Shown here: piece by piece, positions 57,511-64,000 of the stretch
Layout: the number at the start of each line of letters is the position of its first letter
Numbering within the stretch: the first letter of the stretch is position 1
Origin: Onychomys torridus
Lineage: Eukaryota; Chordata; Mammalia; Rodentia; Cricetidae
Length of the DNA stretch: 64,000 nucleotides
Assembly: GCF_903995425.1 (NCBI RefSeq)
Contig: NC_050463.1
Coordinates: 3,786,294 to 3,850,293 of the forward strand
Direction of reading: 5' to 3'
The notes under the pieces: generated by a model
Database searches by the model: none
Told to the model about the DNA's origin: nothing
Seen by the model: the letters and a program-made list of their open reading frames with translations, nothing else
Position numbers and translations under genes: made by a program

Positions 57511-58179
57511 AAACACATACCCTATCTCTTATATGTCATCATAGAAAAATAAGCTAGAAATACACAGAAATAAGACAAATATTTGTAGCCAAAACTATAC
57601 CTTTGTAATTAAAGAGATCAAGAAACTTGAACAAAGGAGAGAAATTCCATGATTGTAGACAGGAAGCCTAAGTATAATTTCAGTACAATCTTTGAGCTAC
57701 AAATTCAGCAACACTCCAATAAAGTCTAACAATTTTTCATATCAACAACAGAAAAATGATGACAAAAGTTCCTCATGAATGAAAAAAAAAAAACTATCAA
57801 CACAAGATTGGGTAAACAGCACACACTCTGACACCATCTGACTTTAAAATTTCACATACTACTGCAATAAAGACTGTACTGTCTGGGAAAGAATTAAGAG
57901 ATCAACAGAACATAAGAGAAAACTTAGAGGCAAAATTATAACAGTGTAGATTTGAACACATGAGGTCAGGAAACCCAATAAGTAAAGGCCACTTCCTAAC
58001 AAATATGAACGTACCACCATGGCACCTAAATGCAAATGTGTTAAAGACACAGATGTTAAACCCTCTGCACATCATCAACTGCAGACGGATCCTACACCTG
58101 AATGTTCAGCGAAAAGTGCAGAACTTCTAGAAGACACTAGAGGAAGTAGAGCTCTTTCACTTAGCAAATCTGCCTTTCA

Positions 58180-58690
58180 AGGCAATGATGACAGCGGCGC
58201 ATGCGCGCACGGTGCATGGTGTCATAACAATAAGGAACTATCCACGCACAGTTCCCACATCCCGGTGTTTTTTGCAACCATAGCCGAAATAGGCAGATGG
58301 AAGTTATTTGGAGGCTGCATGACTTGGGAGTTGCACAGACAGCATGCGGGAGTGCTAGTCCAGCCGCAGGTTCCCACAGCCCCGTGACCCCACAACAGCT
58401 CCCGCGGCTCCTGCCCCGTGGGGACGGCGGCCCCGTGCTCACCATGGTGGATTCCGAGCTCGCCCTGCTCTCCTCACAGCTCCTGGCAGCCGGTCAGAGG
58501 GTAGGACATGGTAAAAGAGGGTCTTGCCGACCTCGGAGACGCAGAGCCAGCAGCATGGCGGACCGGAAGTGCCCTCCCATATTCTGACTGACAGTCGGCT
58601 TGAGAGCCCTGATTGGCTAGTGCGTTCTGAGCGATAGAAGCAACTCTCTTAGGGACCGAGTGTTGTGAACGAACACAGCACAATGGTTAC
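58180..58690 (-). promoter_or_regulatory. CpG-rich KZFP promoter and first exon (intact copy)
   Basis: The only CpG-rich stretch in the window (for example gcgcatgcgcgcac, cccgcggctc). On the minus strand it has a 5' UTR-like segment (tccgcc atgctgctggctc) and then gagctcggaatccaccATG followed at once by gtgagcacgg. Exon 1 thus ends with the ATG at 58443-58445, the standard arrangement in rodent KZFP genes. Transcription would run leftwards. Its nearest intact KRAB-A exon is at 25276-25402. The CpGs remain, unlike the copies at 36.5 and 48.5 kb, which suggests it is unmethylated in the germ line and still under use. Confidence 0.75.
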
Positions 58691-59035
58691 CAACTCTGGC
58701 TTACACTCCAGGCACAGAACTGTCCCAGACCTGCAGAGATTGGCGTTGCAGCAGAACTTGATCCTGAACTGCAATGCCGTTCCTGCACTTTTCTACACTA
58801 AGTAGGAACTTCTCTTTCCTCCTTGGCACAGGATGTTAGATATCAAACCTGGGATAAAAGGTTGAGGTGCATATTTAATCTATAAAAGCAGATACAGACA
58901 GTAGGTTCTCCCTGCCTCCCTCAGTCTCTACATGTTACAGGATATGGCTGCCATGACCTAGCCCATACCTTGAACTTCTCCTGCCGAGGGGCTGAGCGGC
59001 CCTTCCCTATATAATCCAACCATTCTGATATCCAG

Positions 59036-59063
59036 TTTTGTTTTGTTTTGTTTTGTTTTGTTC
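59036..59063. repeat. (TTTTG)n tract
   Basis: Five units of ttttg. Confidence 0.9.
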
Positions 59064-59310
59064 CGTCTACCCTTTTCCTTCCTGACCTCTTTGTCTGCCT
59101 CTTCCACCCCCCCTTACCTCCTCTTGTCACATGGCTTAGGCTCCTGTCCACTCTGGACTCTTCTAGATGTCTCTTTCTCTTCCTTTTATCAACAACAAAC
59201 TTTCTCCTCTACCATACCTAGGAACACTCATGCCCTTTCCATTTTTAGTTCTTTTTTTATTTTTCATTCAATCTGGTGGCTAAACACAGGACCAGTCATG
59301 TCTTTCCTTT

Positions 59311-59311
<1 letters not shown>

Positions 59312-59359
<48 letters not shown>
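59312..59359. repeat. (TG)n microsatellite
   Basis: Uninterrupted TG run of about 23 units. Confidence 0.97.
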
Positions 59360-59361
<2 letters not shown>

Positions 59362-59774
59362 CCATTCAGAGCATCCTTAGCATACTTACATTATTACTTA
59401 ATGTGTATAGTGCAGTGATTCCCCTGGCTCACAGCTGAAATGACGCCAAGCCCATCCAGGTCAAATTTAAAACAGGTGACTGACATTCAGCAGGCATCAA
59501 GAATTTCAATAAGGCTCACCTAGGATTGCTCACACTTCTCTCAGCAGCACATTGTTAACCAAACATGAACACTTTCCCAGCCTTATGTTTTAGCACTTGT
59601 GTTTCATGCCAGCCTTTTGGAAGCGGAGACAGGACATCGAAAGTTTAAACCAGCTCAATCTATGACACAAAATACAAAAAATTTTGGTCATGAAGGGGAG
59701 GTGACCAAGGAGGTATCAGTAGGTCTTGCAAGAGCTGATGGCTCATACTAAGAACGTTTATTTTTTTAATATCT

Positions 59775-59933
59775 TTTTTTTTTAAGATTTATTTGTTTAT
59801 TGTATATACAGAAGAGGGCACGAGATCTCATTACAGATGGTTGTGAGCCACCATGTGGTTGCTGGGAATTGAACTCAGGACCTCTGGAAGAGCAGTTGGT
59901 GCTCTTAAACTCTGAACCATCTCTCCAGCCCCG
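59775..59933 (-). mobile_element. B2 SINE, private to this copy
   Basis: Minus-strand B2 ending in accatctctccagcccc. The paralogous site at about 49180 lacks it. Confidence 0.93.
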
Positions 59934-60267
59934 AAAGTTTCTTAATAACTACAGCTCTGATACATTATTTGTAGGGACAGAATGAGACAGAGAGCAAAAA
60001 GCTAATTAAGTCATATTGTCAAAAGGAACACAGGATACCTCAGAATGAGCTCACAGTAGGCATGACAGCCTGGTTTTCTTGACTCTTTCAACATGTTCAC
60101 TCAAGCACTGGACCAGACCTTGATAAGTCAGCCCTTGGACAAAGACACAGAACTACTGTTCCCTTGGAGCTTTCATCAGGGCATCTGAGAAAGCCTTGGA
60201 TTAGCCAGGCTCCCAAAAGGCCCATCTCCAACCTAAATAAACAAAACCACATATGAAAATGGAAATA

Positions 60268-60443
60268 GGGCTGGAGAAATGGCTCAGTGGTTAAGAGCAC
60301 TGGCGGTTCTTCCAGAGGTCCTGAGTTCAATTCCCAGCAACCACATGGTGGCCCCCAACCATCTGTAATGAGATCTGGCGCCCTCTTCTGGCATGCAGGC
60401 AGAACACTGAATAGATAATAAATAAATCTTAAAAAAAAAAAAA

Positions 60444-60491
<48 letters not shown>
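60268..60491 (+). mobile_element. B2 SINE with (GAAA)n tail
   Basis: gggctggagaaatggctcag head, full body, A-run and about 11 gaaa units. Flanked by aaatggaaat/aaatggaaac, the TSD. Absent from the paralogous copy. Confidence 0.95.
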
Positions 60492-60669
60492 AATGGAAAC
60501 AAAGGGATCAATGCATAGAAAACTAGGGCTTAGAAAGAAAGACTAGTGGAGATTAGAGATAAAACTGACATAATAGAATAAGAAAATATGACTAGTCTTC
60601 TGACCTTCACATATGTGCTGTGGCCTGTGTGTCCACATATGTCTAAATGGCCCAAATAAAGAATCTTTA

Positions 60670-61320
60670 AAAAGAAAAGTGAAAACAAGAAAAACAAAAA
60701 TGTATCAAAACTAAAAATCCAGAAAAATACCTAGCTATGTAGTACTTCAGCCTTTGACCAAAATAGAAGTACTGCAAAACACTGCCAGAATAAGTGTCTG
60801 GACTGGCAAGCCACTGTGACCCCAAGCCCTTTGTAGCACTATGGCAGACTGCAGAGTGAAGTGAGGGGCTCCCACCATCCCAGAGAAAAAGAGAATTGTG
60901 GTACTTTGAGCCCTTGCTGGGACCAGTCAGCTACTGGGTCAGACGTCAACTCTGGGAATTGAGGACTCATTTCTAGGGCACTAGTCTGCTATGAAACTGA
61001 GAAAGGAAAAAGAAAACTTACCAGTTTCACAGAGAGCCATACACTAGGCCAGCTGTGGAAAACATGTCATGATTTTCCTTTTGGTAAAAAGAAAGTTTGA
61101 TTAAAACTATGCACCAAAAATCTGCAATATCTTAAACAATTATTCTGTAGAAAAGGCCCATCAATGTAAATATAGAATTTTAGTCAATTAAATCCTATAG
61201 GATCCAAATGTTTTTACTTAATCATTCCACATTTACTATAGAGCCTCTTCATATTCTGATGACTAAACTATGCATATTATACTGTCCACCTGACATATGA
61301 GTCTACAGATTTATTTTTCT
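60670..61320. other. no identifiable gene
   Basis: Unassigned sequence right of duplication block 2b. Confidence 0.4.
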
Positions 61321-61327
61321 CTCAATT

Positions 61328-61743
61328 TGTGGGAGTTCACAAAGATTCCAACGTGTGGTTTGAATCAAGGTCAGAGAGTCAGAGTTTATGTTGCTCTCCA
61401 AGGCTGCACAATAGGGTGCAAAGGCATCGTTACCAGGTATCTTGTATTCAAGGCCTAACCACAAGATGTGTTGCCCTGGGTCATGATTACCAGGTGTTTT
61501 GAAAGGTTTACATCTGGTAGTATGTTGTGCATTGATCTTGAAAGGGGGAGGTCTTTTGCTCTCCCCTTGCTATTGTTTAAATATTAGAAATAAACTCGAG
61601 ACTGCTGGGTATTGACCCAAGGCCCTCCTGAAACTATTCTGTGTCTCTCTGTCCATCTATGTCTATATTTCTTCCTATTATTTTGCAATTCCTCACTCCC
61701 CACTACAAGGGACCCTTTGATAGGTTGAGACTGAACCCCAACA
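61328..61743 (+). mobile_element. solo LTR with 6-bp TSD
   Basis: TGTGGGAGTTCAC to CCCCAACA, 416 bases, with gaaataaactcgagactgct as the polyadenylation region. Perfect TSD TCAATT at 61322-61327 and 61744-61749. The length and TSD fit a class II ERV. Confidence 0.88.
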
Positions 61744-61814
61744 TCAATTCTGCATCATTTGTAAAAATTAAGTAAGCCATATTAAGAATAAGCATTTTCA
61801 CATCATGCTCCTAC

Positions 61815-61970
61815 TGTTTGTTTCGCTGTCTTTGTCAGGGTCTCTGTAGCCCTGGTTTGTCAGGAGCTCATTATGTAGACCTAGCTAAGCTGAAAAATCA
61901 TAAGGATCAGTTCTCCTCTGCTGCAGAGTGCTAAGATTAAAGGCCTGTACCACCATGCCTGGCATTTATT
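61815..61970 (-). mobile_element. B1 SINE
   Basis: Minus-strand B1: gtcagggtctctgtagccct to taaaggcctgtaccaccatg. Moderately diverged. Confidence 0.85.
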
Positions 61971-62870
61971 AATTCTGCACATTTACTCATTAAATACACT
62001 GAAAGTTGGTGTGATACACAATTGTACTCTGTACTGAGCACACTGTGGCAAAAGGATTACTCTGAAATTTTGGCAATCTTGGGTTATAAGCAAGACCTTA
62101 TCTCAAAAAAGCAAATGGCAAAGCACATGCAGGCTCTGCCACCACAGTTTTAGGACCATTAATGTCAATCTTTGTCCTGGAATCCACATGGGACTATAGC
62201 ACCCTGGCCTCTGCCCCCAAGTCCACCGTCCACTGTTGGACACCCTGTCTGGAACCTGTGATGGTGCTGAAGCAGCAGCCAGCAGCAGTGGCGATGGCAT
62301 GAAGAATCCCTGTCCAGCTGCTTTACTGCTGTGCTCCACTGCTCTGTGGAGGAATTTCCTCCTGTGTCCTGCCTGCAGGCCTTCCACTGAGGGTTCTTTA
62401 AAGCCACACAAACACTTGACTGGCATGTTCAGGCTGACATACTATGTGATTCTGGCTCAGGGCTACTCTCGTACCTGAGCTTGGAAATAAGCAGGTGGAG
62501 TTCCATACTAATGGTGATTACCAAAGTGTTAGACAATCACTGATAGCTCCTACATAGGCCCAAGGTGCATGTGGTACTATTGTCACAATTTATAAACAAT
62601 TGCTACAAAGACCTGAAAACAGAAAGTGATGGGAGGCTGAAGATGGCTTTTCCTTGCAAGATGACACTACTGAGGTCAAATATCTTCAAATTCCAGCACA
62701 CCAAACATCTGGAAATTTCAACGCACAAGCTTATGTTTATGTACACCATCTTATTTATGAACATGAAGACAGCCATTATCAGTAATTTTACAGTGATTCT
62801 TGCTCTTTTTGAGAGTGTGTTGAGTGAGTGTGCTTTGGTTTTTTTATTGTTAGAAAAGAAAAGTTAAGTA
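61971..62870. other. no identifiable gene
   Basis: Includes an old B1-like remnant near 62010-62110 (ggttataagcaagaccttat). ORFs up to about 107 codons on both strands at 62100-62480 show no family signature or splice support. Confidence 0.4.
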
Positions 62871-62879
62871 AAATCATCT

Positions 62880-63115
62880 TCTAAGGGAACTGGCTCACCA
62901 GCTTCAGAAACCTGTAGTGTCTCACCTGCCAAGACTCTATGATGCTCTTGCTGAGGAACTGAGCCTGGTTGTAACACCCACAATGGTTAGCTCACAGGCC
63001 TATAACTACAGCTTTAAGAGATCTGACCATGCTTCTGTCCTCTGACAGACTAGGCATGCAAGTACATACATTCAGGCATGCACAAAACAAACATAAAATA
63101 AAGAAATAAACCTCA
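62880..63115 (+). mobile_element. B3/B2-like SINE
   Basis: gggaactggctcaccagctt head, tctgaccatgcttctgtcc body and a-rich tail. Confidence 0.65.
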
Positions 63116-63177
63116 ACAAAGAAATTGAAACAAAACCTGTGAGGGGAGTTCCAAACAATGTTAAAAAGAATTATGTT

Positions 63178-63330
63178 AGCCGGGCCGTGGTGGCACAGGC
63201 CTTTAATCCCAGCACTCAGGAGGCAGAGGCAGGCGGATTTCTGTGAGTTCGAGGCCAGCCTGGTCTACAAAGCAAGTTCTAGGAAAGGCACAAAACTAAA
63301 CAGAGAAACCCTGTCTCGGGGGGAAAAAAA
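63178..63330 (+). mobile_element. B1 SINE, young
   Basis: gccgggccgtggtggcacag to ccctgtctcg: near consensus. Confidence 0.95.
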
Positions 63331-63434
63331 GTATGCTATAAACATGGTATATTTATTTGAGTTCTAGAAGGCATTTTTTTTCTTATTTACCTCTCAGCTT
63401 GTGCAGATGCTATATAAAGATTATAAATATGGAC

Positions 63435-63555
63435 AGTTATGATGACTTATGACTTTAATCATAACCCCTTTTAGACAGAGGAAGATGGATCTGCAACTTC
63501 CAGGCCAGATAGGACTACACAGTGAGACCTGGTCTCAAAAAGAAAAATAAGAATG
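63435..63555 (+). mobile_element. old B1 SINE
   Basis: atgactttaatcataacccc ... agtgagacctggtctcaaaa: diverged B1. Confidence 0.65.
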
Positions 63556-64000
63556 TAAGGAATAGAGATACTGTCATGAATTGTCACTGCCCGGGTGTGT
63601 GGGTTCATGTGGATCCGTGGTAAGAAGACTCAGAGGCACCATAAAAATGAATCTAGCCTTTCGTGGCTGTAGGGGGGTCCAGCCTCTATGGACTGAAGCA
63701 CTTTCCCTTCACCTAAAGCATTTTCATTTTTTTCACTTCATATATTTATCAATATTTACACTTTAGCAAGTTGACTTCCATATGCTCAAAACAACCTGAA
63801 AGGAGCTCCCAAAGATACAATGCCAAGTGCAAATTCCTCCATTTCTCAGGTACCGTAGTTTTATGGTTTCCTGAGTTTTGCAATAGGCCTTTGATCCTTG
63901 GGAGACTCTCAGACAAGATTCACATAGGACAACAGGAAAAACAAAAGGTATCAGTTAAACAAAGGATGGATTAGGGTTAGGTATTAGGCCAGGAGTTGCT

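Larger units (their letters stand above)
53965..57605. repeat. segmental duplication block 1b (paralog of 17280-19375)
   Basis: Longer than its partner because a nested LTR complex (54712-56923) is inserted. Ends just before the promoter-bearing block 2b, so the two blocks may be parts of one ancestral unit. Confidence 0.85.
57715..60665. repeat. segmental duplication block 2b (paralog of 47690-50190)
   Basis: Contains the best-preserved KZFP promoter. Private insertions: B2 at 59775-59933 and B2 at 60268-60490. The partner has the empty sites. Confidence 0.88.

Noticed and set aside
62100..62480. overlapping ORFs of 80-107 codons on both strands
   Set aside because: GC-richer stretch without splice sites, start context or recognised motif; length is within chance.

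Overview
This is vertebrate, specifically rodent, intergenic and intronic DNA. B1, B2 and ID SINEs, L1 fragments, MaLR-like LTRs and several class II (ERVK-type) endogenous retroviruses (ERVs) cover most of it. The long-form B1 3' end (gcgcaaagctacacagagaaa) and the LTR families that carry B1-like modules suggest a cricetid rodent (hamster, deer mouse or vole). That family-level call is inference. I see no prokaryotic gene structure, CRISPR array, tRNA or rRNA gene.

Layout. 0-1.6 kb: an env-like remnant followed by an LTR. 5.0-10.7 kb: remains of a small spliced gene that I do not recognise. Its terminal exon is split by a 4.47 kb class II ERV with 315 bp LTRs and a perfect 6 bp target-site duplication (TSD). 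10.7-17.2 kb: tandem ID-like units, MaLR-like elements and a decayed zinc-finger fragment. 17.3-21.4 kb: one half of a segmental duplication, then antisense ERV pol and gag pieces. 21-25.4 kb, minus strand: a KRAB C2H2 zinc-finger (KZFP) locus with a KRAB-A exon (127 bp), a KRAB-b exon (61 bp) and a ZF exon. An in-frame TAG separates KRAB from the fingers. 27.3-29.3 kb: L1 ORF2 remnant. 29.3-34.6 kb: a heavily decayed second class II ERV. 36.3-37.1, 48.4-49.0 and 58.2-58.9 kb: three paralogous copies of a KZFP promoter/first exon, minus strand. Only the copy at 58.4 kb keeps its ATG and splice donor. 40.4-43.7 kb: a third ERV (pol and env), cut by an L1 3' end and by a B2-ID double SINE. 44.4-46.5 kb: an LTR element beside an antisense env fragment. 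54.7-56.9 kb: nested LTRs. 61.3-61.7 kb: a solo LTR with a 6 bp TSD.

How it fits together. The region looks like a tandemly duplicated KZFP cluster in decay. Paralogous blocks (12.7-14.8 with 21.0-22.9; 17.3-19.4 with 54.0-57.6; 47.7-50.2 with 57.7-60.7) carry different ERV, LTR and SINE insertions, so many insertions can be ordered relative to the duplications. A plausible gene model runs leftward from the promoter at 58.4 kb, across a ~33 kb intron, to the KRAB and ZF exons at 22.6-25.4 kb. The internal stop makes a full KRAB-ZFP product doubtful. The most notable items are the ERV split terminal exon, the B2-ID unit sharing one TSD, and the three-promoter, one-array KZFP arrangement. Nothing here convincingly amounts to a wholly new biological system.
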